From AV40 sp038230255 (GTDB lineage Bacteria > Verrucomicrobiota > Verrucomicrobiia > Chthoniobacterales > UBA10450): 64,000 nucleotides of DNA. Location of the stretch: positions 124,001 through 188,000 of the forward strand of contig JBBRNP010000006.1 of assembly GCA_038230255.1 (NCBI GenBank). Reading direction: 5' to 3'. Positions 25,721-33,212 of the stretch are shown here, in pieces; position 1 is the first letter of the stretch; each line of letters starts with the position of its first letter. Under the pieces are notes generated by a model that did no database searches, was not told the DNA's origin, and was given only the letters and a program-made list of their open reading frames with translations. Made by a program: the position numbers and the translations under genes.

Positions 25721-26170
25721 TCAGCGGAAGCCATAAACCAGCGCCCAGTGTGTCCGTTCTTCGGGCGACTCTTCCACGGCGACGATGATAAAATAGCTGC
25801 CGGTCCCTTTCGGGATCACGTGGGCGGCGGCGAAATGGCCTTTTTCCCAACTATCCGGTTGCTCGGCGAGTTTTCCTTCGGAATCGTAAATGTGGACGGA
25901 GATTTTCGCGCGCTCCACTTCCGTTCCCATCCAGAACCAATATTCGTTGCCTTTGAATAACTGTTGCCTAACCGCCTTCTTCTCACCGGAGCCGAGATCG
26001 CCGCCCCAATAATCCTCTCGAATTTGAAAACCTTCTTTGACGTAGGGCTCCGCCGCCTGAAGCGCGAATGATTGCGCGTCATCGACCGTTCCGGCCGCCC
26101 CGTGCAGAAGCCCAAAGCTGACGACAAGGCACAGGCTTACCCGCAAACTGATTTTGGTGAATCCGTTCAT
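25721..26170 (-). CDS. Secreted protein of unknown function (149 aa)
   Basis: A signal peptide is seen at about residues 1-27 (ISLRVSLCLVVSFGLLHGAA). The mature part contains FQIREDYWGGDLGSGEKKAV, the aromatic GNEYWFWMGTEVERAKISVH, and a C-terminal THWALVYGFR. The pattern of short beta strands suggests a small periplasmic beta-sandwich, possibly related to pre-peptidase C-terminal folds, but I do not recognise it. It is 9 bases downstream of the next gene and probably in one operon with it. Confidence 0.6.
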   Translation of the reverse strand: MNGFTKISLRVSLCLVVSFGLLHGAAGTVDDAQSFALQAAEPYVKEGFQIREDYWGGDLGSGEKKAVRQQLFKGNEYWFWMGTEVERAKISVHIYDSEGKLAEQPDSWEKGHFAAAHVIPKGTGSYFIIVAVEESPEERTHWALVYGFR

Positions 26171-26179
26171 TAGAGCGCC

Positions 26180-26980
26180 TTAATCCCGTGTCACGATTCC
26201 GTTATCCAGCCGGGTGGTGATCTCATTGATCTTCCGGACCGACTCCGCCGAAATGTGCGCCGTACCGACGTCGACCAGCGGTCTCACTTCCCCTAGCGAG
26301 CGCTGAATGTCGCGGATGAGCGGAAGATTAAATTCCGGCATGGCTTGAAGCTGGGTTTGAAAATGGACGAGCAGATCGGGTTGATGAAGCAGCTCGGCGC
26401 CGTCGGGCGAAAAGCGTTTCGTCACCACCGAGGTCAATACCTGAGTGCCGCGCAACCAGCCCCCAAGACTGACCAGCTGCGATAATTTTTCGTCGTGCAC
26501 TTCGTTCATTGCGGCCTGGACGCTGCTTTGGGTGCGGTCGAGTTCCTGACGCACGTTCTCCCATTTGCGCTTGTCGGCCGCTTCGGTGATCGCCTTCGCG
26601 TGGGGCGTGATCGAATTGCCAACGCCGATGCCCTTCGACAAACTCAAGACCCGCTGGCCGATCTCCTTCACCGCCGGGGCGTCTTCGGCCTGGACCGCGA
26701 TAAAGCCATCGGCAATGACGGTGCCGAGGAGCAGAGCAATTCGAGGTCTCTCGGTGAAATTGCTGCTCTTCTCGGTGCGCACGAATTCGCGCCAGTTGAC
26801 CGAGCCAAGTTTATTGAGCGCGCCAAAGATTTCATTGGGCAATGGCACGACCACGTTTTCGACTTTTTTCGACATCTGTTTGACGTCGATCCGCTGGGGC
26901 GCCTGCGCGGCGTCCGCGCAGAGCGTCACCCCCAGGAGGGCGATTGCACTGAGTTTCAAAGTTTTAGAAAAGGGTATCAT
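26180..26980 (-). CDS. Secreted helical protein of unknown function (266 aa)
   Basis: Has a signal peptide at residues 1-24 (LKLSAIALLGVTLCADAAQA), then a mostly helical body with conserved-looking segments VVVPLPNEIFGALNKLGSVN and RPRIALLLGTVIADGFIAVQ. The latter suggests association with a small-molecule or membrane surface. Residues 110-117 (RVLSLSKG) coincide with a DNA word that resembles a dispersed CCCTTCGACAAGCTCAGG repeat. It is first in a probable two-gene operon and divergent from rfaE1. Confidence 0.6.
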   Translation of the reverse strand: MIPFSKTLKLSAIALLGVTLCADAAQAPQRIDVKQMSKKVENVVVPLPNEIFGALNKLGSVNWREFVRTEKSSNFTERPRIALLLGTVIADGFIAVQAEDAPAVKEIGQRVLSLSKGIGVGNSITPHAKAITEAADKRKWENVRQELDRTQSSVQAAMNEVHDEKLSQLVSLGGWLRGTQVLTSVVTKRFSPDGAELLHQPDLLVHFQTQLQAMPEFNLPLIRDIQRSLGEVRPLVDVGTAHISAESVRKINEITTRLDNGIVTRD

Positions 26981-27134
26981 CGGCAGCTTCGACTGTTGAT
27001 TTCGGCTTAGTATTCAGGATTAATGACACCATTGTAAGCAAAACTACCTCCCCGCACAAATCCCCGCGCCTAACAATTTTGAGTTTCTCAAGCCCGACTA
27101 TTCTCTCCGCTGAGCATCGCATTTCGTCCGCCCT

Positions 27135-28142
27135 ATGGATTTAAAAAGGCTCCGGCAAATTCTGGACCGTGCTGCGGGCAAGCGCATCCTCGTCATCGGC
27201 GACCTGATGCTGGACGAATTTGTCTGGGGCAAGGTCGGCCGGATCTCGCCGGAAGCACCGGTGCCGGTTGTGGAGGTGACAGGCGAAAGTTTCTTTCCTG
27301 GCGGCGCCGCCAACGTCGCCCGCAATCTCCGCGAATTTCTCGATCACGTTTCGGTCATCGGATTGATCGGCAAAGACCGGAGCGGCCAGCAACTGCGCCA
27401 ACTCCTGGCCGAGCGCAAGATCGACATCTCGGATTCGATCGAAGACGACAAATTTCCGACCATTGTTAAAACGCGGATCATTGCCCGCCACCAACAGGTG
27501 GTGAGGGTCGACCGCGAGAAAATCGCCCGGCCTTCAACGGCACAGATCGGAAAAGTCGTGAACGCGGTCCGGAAAAAGTTGGCCAACATCGACGCCATCA
27601 TCTTCGAAGATTACGGGAAAGGCTTTGTCACCCGGGAACTGGTTGCGCAGATCGCGCGTGAAGCCCGCGCGGCCAAGAAACTCATCACCGCCGACCCGAA
27701 TCCGCACAACCTGATCGACTGGAGCGGAGTGTCGGCCGTAAAACCAAATCGCCTGGAAGCATTTCTTGCCGCCGGAATTCCAGACCGCGATTCAGAAACA
27801 CCGCCCAAGAAAGATGTCGATCTTGTCCATGCCGGAAAAGATCTGCTCCAAAAATGGGGCGTGCAATACCTTCTCATCACCCTCGGCGAGCACGGGGTGA
27901 TGTTTTTCGAAAAAGGCAAACGACCGCATCACATCCCGACGAAGGCGCGAGATGTTTTCGATGTCTCGGGCGCAGGCGACACCGCCATTGCGATGTTCAC
28001 CCTTGCGCTGGTTTGCAACGCGACGCCGCTTGAAGCCGCGCAAATTGCCAATCACGCCAGCGCCGTGGTCGTTGGTAAACTGGGCACTGCGACCGTCACG
28101 CGGGATGAATTGATCTCCAGCTTCGAACATGACTTCGACTAG
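27135..28142 (+). CDS. rfaE1: D-glycero-beta-D-manno-heptose-7-phosphate kinase
   Basis: PfkB-family kinase making heptose-1,7-bisphosphate for LPS core. The 335-residue protein starts MDLKRLRQILDRAAGKRILV. It has GDLMLDEFVWGKVGRISPEA, FFPGGAANVARNLREF, FEDYGKGFVTRELV and the PfkB C-terminal signature VSGAGDTAIAMFTLAL with the catalytic Asp. It corresponds to the kinase half of HldE; the cytidylyltransferase half is not fused. The next gene, gmhB, acts in the following step and overlaps its 3' end by 14 bases. Confidence 0.93.
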   Translation: MDLKRLRQILDRAAGKRILVIGDLMLDEFVWGKVGRISPEAPVPVVEVTGESFFPGGAANVARNLREFLDHVSVIGLIGKDRSGQQLRQLLAERKIDISDSIEDDKFPTIVKTRIIARHQQVVRVDREKIARPSTAQIGKVVNAVRKKLANIDAIIFEDYGKGFVTRELVAQIAREARAAKKLITADPNPHNLIDWSGVSAVKPNRLEAFLAAGIPDRDSETPPKKDVDLVHAGKDLLQKWGVQYLLITLGEHGVMFFEKGKRPHHIPTKARDVFDVSGAGDTAIAMFTLALVCNATPLEAAQIANHASAVVVGKLGTATVTRDELISSFEHDFD

Positions 28143-28674
28143 GGCGAAGTCACCCGCCGTCTTCATCGATCGCGACGGCACTATCATGCACGACGCCGAT
28201 TACTGCTCCGATCCGAGACAAGTTCAGCTTTTCGACGGCGCTGCCACGGCGTTGGGTCGTCTCAAGAAGGCCGGCTACAAAATCATCGTCATCACCAACC
28301 AAAGCGGGATTGGCCGCGGCTTTTTCACCGAGAAACAATATCGCGCCGTCGAGGCCGAGGTTTCGCACCAGCTCGGAGATAGCCTGATCGACGCGACCTA
28401 TTTTTGCCCAGACGTGCCCGGTCAGCCTTCAAAATGCCGCAAACCGGCCCCGGGAATGGTTCTTGAGGCAGCCCGCGACCACGATGTCGACCTTGGGCGT
28501 TCGTTTTTGATCGGCGACAAGGAGATCGACGCCGAGTGCGCGCACAACGCGGGCGTCCGGGCGATCCGCGTCCGGACTGGGTTCGACAAGACGACCAATG
28601 GGAGCTGCGCAGATTGGGTCGCGGAAGATCTTCCGGCCGCGGCCGAAATCATTCTGAAAGCGACAAATGAGTAA
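28129..28674 (+). CDS. gmhB: D-glycero-beta-D-manno-heptose-1,7-bisphosphate 7-phosphatase
   Basis: HAD-superfamily phosphatase acting after RfaE1. The 181-residue protein has the nucleophile motif FIDRDGTIM, motif II IIVITNQSGIGRG, the CPDVPGQPSKCRKPAPGM zinc-loop-like segment, and the C-terminal LIGDKEIDAECAHNAGV. The zinc loop has two visible cysteines plus one further candidate, fewer than the classical four ligands. It overlaps rfaE1 by 14 bases and kdsB by 8 bases, so the three form an LPS-precursor operon. Confidence 0.93.
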   Translation: MTSTRAKSPAVFIDRDGTIMHDADYCSDPRQVQLFDGAATALGRLKKAGYKIIVITNQSGIGRGFFTEKQYRAVEAEVSHQLGDSLIDATYFCPDVPGQPSKCRKPAPGMVLEAARDHDVDLGRSFLIGDKEIDAECAHNAGVRAIRVRTGFDKTTNGSCADWVAEDLPAAAEIILKATNE

Positions 28675-29419
28675 AGCTGTTGGAATCATACCAGCGCGAT
28701 GGACGTCCACGCGTTTCCCGGGAAAACCGCTGCATCTCATTGCAAACAAACCGCTTCTCCAACACGTCTGGGAGCGCTGTCGTCGCGCAAAGAAGTTGGA
28801 CGCGGTCATCATTGCCACCGACGACATGCGGATCGCTAAGGCAGCCTTCGATTGGGGTGCAGAGGTCGCGATGACCTCGCCGAAGCACCAAAGCGGGACG
28901 GACCGCATCGCCGAAGTCGCCAGAAAAGCGAGTAAGTTCGATCTTATTATTAATATACAGGGCGACGAGCCGCTGACCGAACCGGGTCTGCTTGACCGCT
29001 TCGTGGAAACGCTTCGTTCGGATCGCAGGATCGACATCGTCACTGCGGCGCATCCGTTCCAGAGCGCAGCCGAAGCTGCATCGCCGCACCAGGTGAAGGT
29101 GGTTGTCGACCGCCACGGCAACGCGCTTTACTTTTCGCGTTACGCGATCCCCTTCCCCCGCAATAGCGCCGCCTCGATAAGGTATTTGCGGCACCAAGGC
29201 ATTTACGGTTTTCGTCGCAAGGCGCTCCTTGATTTCGTGAGGTGGAAACCGACGCCGCTGGAGCGCGCGGAGTCCCTCGAGCAATTGCGCGCTCTTGAAA
29301 ATGGTGTAAAGGTTCATGTGCTCGTCACGAAACATGGATCGCCGGGCGTAGACACGCCGGCTGACGCTAAAGCGCTGGAGCAAAAACTGGCTCGCGCGAA
29401 ACGAGGAGTGTCTCGATGA
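28667..29419 (+). CDS. kdsB: 3-deoxy-manno-octulosonate cytidylyltransferase
   Basis: Activates KDO as CMP-KDO for lipid A-core assembly. The 250-residue protein starts MSKAVGIIPARWTSTRFPGK with the signature IIPARWTSTRFPGKPL. It has IIATDDMRI, GTDRIAEVA, NIQGDEPL and YFSRYAIPFPR, all typical of KdsB. It overlaps gmhB upstream and pyrG downstream by 4 bases; pyrG provides the CTP that KdsB uses, so the order is functionally consistent. Confidence 0.96.
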   Translation: MSKAVGIIPARWTSTRFPGKPLHLIANKPLLQHVWERCRRAKKLDAVIIATDDMRIAKAAFDWGAEVAMTSPKHQSGTDRIAEVARKASKFDLIINIQGDEPLTEPGLLDRFVETLRSDRRIDIVTAAHPFQSAAEAASPHQVKVVVDRHGNALYFSRYAIPFPRNSAASIRYLRHQGIYGFRRKALLDFVRWKPTPLERAESLEQLRALENGVKVHVLVTKHGSPGVDTPADAKALEQKLARAKRGVSR

Positions 29420-31092
29420 AATACATTTTCGTGACCGGCGGCGTAGTTAGTTCGTTAGGCAAAGGCCTGGCCGCGGCATCGCTCGGAACGTTACTCGAAG
29501 CGCGCGGGCTCCGCGTTGTTCTGCAAAAGTTCGATCCCTATCTCAATGTCGATCCGGGAACGATGAATCCCTTCCAGCATGGCGAAGTTTACGTGCTGAA
29601 CGACGGCGCCGAGACCGATCTCGACCTCGGACATTACGAGCGCTTTACCAACTGCGTCCTCTCGCGTCACAACAATCTCACCAGCGGTCAGGTTTACGAG
29701 AGCGTCATCTTAAAAGAACGGCGCGGGGATTATCTCGGCAAAACTGTGCAGGTGATTCCTCACGTCACCGACGAGATCAAAGATCGGATTCGCGAGATCT
29801 CCGACGAATCGAAATACGACGTCGTCATCACCGAGATCGGTGGGACAACCGGCGACATCGAAGGTCTGCCATTTTTAGAGGCCATTCGGCAATTCATTCT
29901 CGAAGTCGGCGCCCAGAATGTCGTGACCATGCACGTCACGCTCGTGCCTTACATCAAGGCCGCGGCCGAATTAAAGACGAAACCGACGCAGCAAAGCGTC
30001 GCGAAACTGCGCGAGATCGGTTTGCAACCGCAGGTCTTGATTTGCCGGAGCGAAAAACCAATCGACCGCGAGCTGCGCCAGAAGTTGTCGATGTTCTGTA
30101 GCGTGTCGGAGAAAGCAGTGATCGAGGCGCGCGATGTCGAGCATACGGTTTACGAAGTTCCGCTGATGCTGCACGCCGAGGGCCTGGACAAACTGGTTTG
30201 CGATCTTTTGCACCTGAAAACACCGGAGCCGGACCTGACAAGTTGGAAGAAATTTGTCGACTGCGTGATCAGTCCGCAAAAACGAGTAAAAATCGCGGTT
30301 GTCGGAAAATACATTCATTTACAGGACGCTTACAAAAGCATCTATGAGTCGCTCACTCACGCGGCAGCGAGTCAAGATTGCGGGATTGAGTTGAAACTGG
30401 TTGATGCTGAGTCGTTGCAAGATCGCGTCGCCGCGCAGCTCAAAGATGTCGCCGGGGTCTTGATTCCAGGCGGATTTGGCGAGCGAGGGGTTGAAGGCAA
30501 AATCAAGGCGGCCCGTTACGCGCGCGAGCATGGGATTCCATATCTCGGTCTTTGCCTCGGCATGCAGGTCGCAACCATCGAGTTCGCGCGTGACGTTTGC
30601 GGAATTGAGAAGGCGAACAGCACCGAGTTTGATCAGGACACACCGGATCCGGTGATTTCGTTACTCGAGGAGCAACGCGAAAAGATTCACAGCAAAGGGG
30701 CGAGTATGCGGCTGGGAACGTGGCCGACCAAAATTGTCAAAGGCACGCTCGCCGAAAAAATTTACGGCCAGTCCGAAGTGATGGAGCGGCACCGGCACCG
30801 CTACGAGTTCAACATGAAGTATCGCGACCGGATGAATGAGAAAGGCTTCGTCATTTCAGGAACTTCGCCGGACGGGACGCTGGCCGAGCTGATTGAACTT
30901 CGCGATCATCCCTATTTCGTCGGCTGTCAATATCACCCGGAATTTCAAAGCAAGCCGAACAAGCCGCATCCGCTCTTCAAAGGCTTCATTCAAGCATGTC
31001 TTGCGTTCGGTCCTAAGCGTGAGACGCGCGCCGCAACCGATCCGAAATCGCAGCCCCGAGTCCCTCAAGAGGAACTCGTTCTGCAACGATAA
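29416..31092 (+). CDS. pyrG: CTP synthase
   Basis: Makes CTP from UTP with glutamine-derived ammonia. The 558-residue protein starts with the synthase domain (MKYIFVTGGVVSSLGKGLAA, KFDPYLNVDPGTM, EIGGTTGDIEGLPFLE). The glutaminase domain has the catalytic Cys in YLGLCLGMQVATIEFAR and the His-Glu pair in QYHPEFQSKP. The last 25 codons (ending ATDPKSQPRVPQEELVLQR) overlap the oppositely directed sua5 gene by 80 bases. The cluster with kdsB suggests supply of CTP for KDO activation. Confidence 0.97.
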   Translation: MKYIFVTGGVVSSLGKGLAAASLGTLLEARGLRVVLQKFDPYLNVDPGTMNPFQHGEVYVLNDGAETDLDLGHYERFTNCVLSRHNNLTSGQVYESVILKERRGDYLGKTVQVIPHVTDEIKDRIREISDESKYDVVITEIGGTTGDIEGLPFLEAIRQFILEVGAQNVVTMHVTLVPYIKAAAELKTKPTQQSVAKLREIGLQPQVLICRSEKPIDRELRQKLSMFCSVSEKAVIEARDVEHTVYEVPLMLHAEGLDKLVCDLLHLKTPEPDLTSWKKFVDCVISPQKRVKIAVVGKYIHLQDAYKSIYESLTHAAASQDCGIELKLVDAESLQDRVAAQLKDVAGVLIPGGFGERGVEGKIKAARYAREHGIPYLGLCLGMQVATIEFARDVCGIEKANSTEFDQDTPDPVISLLEEQREKIHSKGASMRLGTWPTKIVKGTLAEKIYGQSEVMERHRHRYEFNMKYRDRMNEKGFVISGTSPDGTLAELIELRDHPYFVGCQYHPEFQSKPNKPHPLFKGFIQACLAFGPKRETRAATDPKSQPRVPQEELVLQR

Positions 31093-32002
31093 GATCGACC
31101 TTGAGCTCGTCGAGCTCGCGCAAGTAGCGAAATAGATTCGCCGCGGCTTCGCGAAGATCTTGTCGTTCGCTCAAATTTCGAACTGCAACGAAGCGCTTAT
31201 CTTTGCCGATCGGGCTCCACGCGAGCAAGGCGCAGCCCTGGTTCGCATCCGGTGCGAACGATGTTAGATCATCAACGATGCGCAACGGCGTTTTGGGCGC
31301 GTAGTGCGACGGCAACTGCCCAGGCGCGGAAATTTTCTCACGCTCAGTCGCGATCGCAACTTCGCCGAACGCCGACAATTGTTCCGAAATAATCGGCCCG
31401 CGCCGCAGGATGTCGATCTTGCCGTCCCGGACTGCGACGATCGTAGATTCGATTCCATGCGTCGCCGGCCCGGCGTCAATAATGAGCGGAATATGTCCAT
31501 CTAGTTCATCCAGGACGTGCTTCGCGGTCGTCGGACTGATTCGGCCAAAGCGATTCGCACTTGGCGCCGCGAGCGGTTTTCCGAACGTCCGAACGACTTC
31601 TGCGAAAACCGGATGGGCGCTAATTCGGACTGCGACCGTGTCCAACCCCGCCGTCACGATTTCCGGAACAATCTCGCGCTTCGGCAAAACCATTGTGAAC
31701 GGTCCAGGCCAGAATTTCTCCGCCAATTTCAAAACCAATTGTCGATCATGCGCTGATGGATCGGCCATCTTTTCGAGCCAATTCCTGTCTGATAGATGAA
31801 CGATGAGCGGATCGAAGCGTGGTCGCCCCTTCGCTTCGAAAATTTTGGCGACCGCAATTGGGTTCAGCGCATCGGCGGCTAGTCCGTAAACCGTCTCCGT
31901 CGGAAGCGCGACGATTTCACCCTGGCGCAGCAATTCAATCGCGCGGCCGATGGCGTTGCCGCGCTCGTGACCAGCTAGCGCGCTAAGAAGTTTAGTGTGC
32001 AT
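31013..32002 (-). CDS. sua5: L-threonylcarbamoyladenylate synthase (long, Sua5-type)
   Basis: First enzyme of tRNA t6A synthesis. The 329-residue protein has the YrdC domain (GEIVALPTETVYGLAADALN, FEAKGRPRFDPLIVHL, PFTMVLPKRE, AAPSANRFGRISPTTA, ESTIVAVRDGKIDILRRGPI). A C-terminal Sua5 domain follows (ending with LEGLGAAISDRLRRAS). It is longer than bacterial TsaC, so the Sua5 form fits. Its final 26 codons lie antisense to the pyrG end; the conserved LEGLGAAISDRL stretch shows that the overlap is real on the sua5 side. Confidence 0.94.
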   Translation of the reverse strand: MHTKLLSALAGHERGNAIGRAIELLRQGEIVALPTETVYGLAADALNPIAVAKIFEAKGRPRFDPLIVHLSDRNWLEKMADPSAHDRQLVLKLAEKFWPGPFTMVLPKREIVPEIVTAGLDTVAVRISAHPVFAEVVRTFGKPLAAPSANRFGRISPTTAKHVLDELDGHIPLIIDAGPATHGIESTIVAVRDGKIDILRRGPIISEQLSAFGEVAIATEREKISAPGQLPSHYAPKTPLRIVDDLTSFAPDANQGCALLAWSPIGKDKRFVAVRNLSERQDLREAAANLFRYLRELDELKVDLIVAERVPLEGLGAAISDRLRRASHA

Positions 32003-32010
32003 CGTCGCCC

Positions 32011-32110
32011 GTCATTCCGAGCGAAGCGAGGAATCTCCCAACAGCAGCTAGCGTCACGCTAGTGTGATCCAAGCTTCGTAGGTGAGATCCTTCGCTTCGC
32101 TCAGGATGAC
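32011..32110. repeat. Palindromic 'HPERSEGS'-type element between sua5 and purE
   Basis: Left arm GTCATTCCGAGCGAAGCGAG, then GAATCTC; right arm GATCCTTCGCTTCGCTCAGG, then ATGAC. The inner region holds CTAGCGTCACGCTAG, a second hairpin. It occupies nearly all of the gap between purE's end and sua5's start. It is the most complete of the three copies in the window. Confidence 0.88.
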
Positions 32111-32115
32111 AGCGT

Positions 32116-32607
32116 TCACTTCGGCAGTTTGGCGGCGAGAACGCTGTCGGATTGCTTCTTGCGAAACGCTTCCAATTTCTGACGGAGCTTTTTATCGCCG
32201 GTGGCGATGATTGCGGCCGCGAGCAACGCGGCGTTTTTCGCTCCCGCATCACCGATCGCGAGTGTGCCGACGGGAATTCCACCCGGCATCTGCGCGGTGG
32301 ACAGAAGCGAATCGAGGCCCTGAAGCTTGGACAGCATCGGAACACCAAGCACGGGCAGCACCGTGTGTGCGGCGATCACACCGGCCAAATGCGCAGCGCC
32401 GCCGGCGCCGGCAATGATCACTCGAAATCCGCGGTCGACTGCGTTGCGAGCGAATTCGGCAGTCGCATCCGGCGTTCGATGAGCTGAAAGCACGCGCGCT
32501 TCGTTAGGTATACCGAGTTCGTCCAGCGTTTCCACCGCGTGACGCATCGTGTCCCAATCCGATTTGCTTCCCATTATGACGGCGACCAAGGATTTCGGCT
32601 GAGGCAT
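32116..32607 (-). CDS. purE: 5-(carboxyamino)imidazole ribonucleotide mutase
   Basis: Rearranges N5-CAIR to CAIR in purine synthesis. The 163-residue protein starts MPQPKSLVAVIMGSKSDWDT. It has the class I signatures MGSKSDWDTM, VLSAHRTPDAT, IAGAGGAAHLAGVIAAHT and LPVLGVPM, then SLLSTAQMPGGIPVGTLAIG. The ATG at 32607 fits the family; an open frame to 32640 is rejected. purK is not adjacent; purB lies 8 kb away. Confidence 0.96.
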   Translation of the reverse strand: MPQPKSLVAVIMGSKSDWDTMRHAVETLDELGIPNEARVLSAHRTPDATAEFARNAVDRGFRVIIAGAGGAAHLAGVIAAHTVLPVLGVPMLSKLQGLDSLLSTAQMPGGIPVGTLAIGDAGAKNAALLAAAIIATGDKKLRQKLEAFRKKQSDSVLAAKLPK

Positions 32608-32678
32608 ACGGGAGTTTGGTCGGACATGGGTTCGCCGCAACTTCTTTTCAAGTCATCGCTTCAGCGGCATATTGCGCC

Positions 32679-33212
32679 GTGAACGCGGCCAAATCGATTG
32701 TCCTCATCGGGATGATGGGTGCCGGGAAATCTTCGGTTGGGCGTTCTCTTCAACGACAAAGCGGGCTCGCCCGTTTGGATACCGACGAAATGTTGGTGAC
32801 CGAATTTGGAATGTCGATCGCACAGATTTTTGAAAAGCACGGCGAGAAGAAATTCCGCGATGCCGAAACTGAACTGCTTCGCAAACTGGCACCCGACCGG
32901 CCCGCGATCATTGTGACCGGCGGCGGGATTGTACTTCGTGGCCAGAATGTCGATCTTTTGAAAGGCATTGGGACAATCGTTTGGCTGGCTGCCGATGAAG
33001 CAATCCTGTTCGAGCGGGCTGCGCGACGAGACCATCGACCGCTGCTCCAAAAGGAGGATCCGCGTGCGATTTTTTCGAAATTATTCCGAGAACGAGAACC
33101 GCTTTACGCAGCGGCCGCAGACATCCGAATCGATACTTCTCGAATGAATCACGATGAAGTTGCGGTGACCATCTTGAATAAGATGGAGGAATTCAGTTCG
33201 CTCCGACGATGA
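32679..33212 (+). CDS. aroK: Shikimate kinase
   Basis: Phosphorylates shikimate in aromatic amino-acid synthesis. The 177-residue protein starts at a GTG (VNAAKSIVLIGMMGAGKSSV) directly before the Walker A loop GMMGAGKSS. It also has LARLDTDEMLVTEFGMSIAQ (shikimate-binding Asp), FRDAETELLRKL, IVTGGGIVLRGQNVDLL and DHRPLLQKEDP (lid). A TTG at 32616 would add 21 non-family residues. It is divergent from purE and overlaps queG by 4 bases. Confidence 0.92.
   Translation: MNAAKSIVLIGMMGAGKSSVGRSLQRQSGLARLDTDEMLVTEFGMSIAQIFEKHGEKKFRDAETELLRKLAPDRPAIIVTGGGIVLRGQNVDLLKGIGTIVWLAADEAILFERAARRDHRPLLQKEDPRAIFSKLFREREPLYAAAADIRIDTSRMNHDEVAVTILNKMEEFSSLRR

Noticed and set aside
31992..32348. Minus-strand frame containing CHPERSEGSHLRS
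   Set aside because: Translation of the palindromic repeat and an out-of-phase part of purE.
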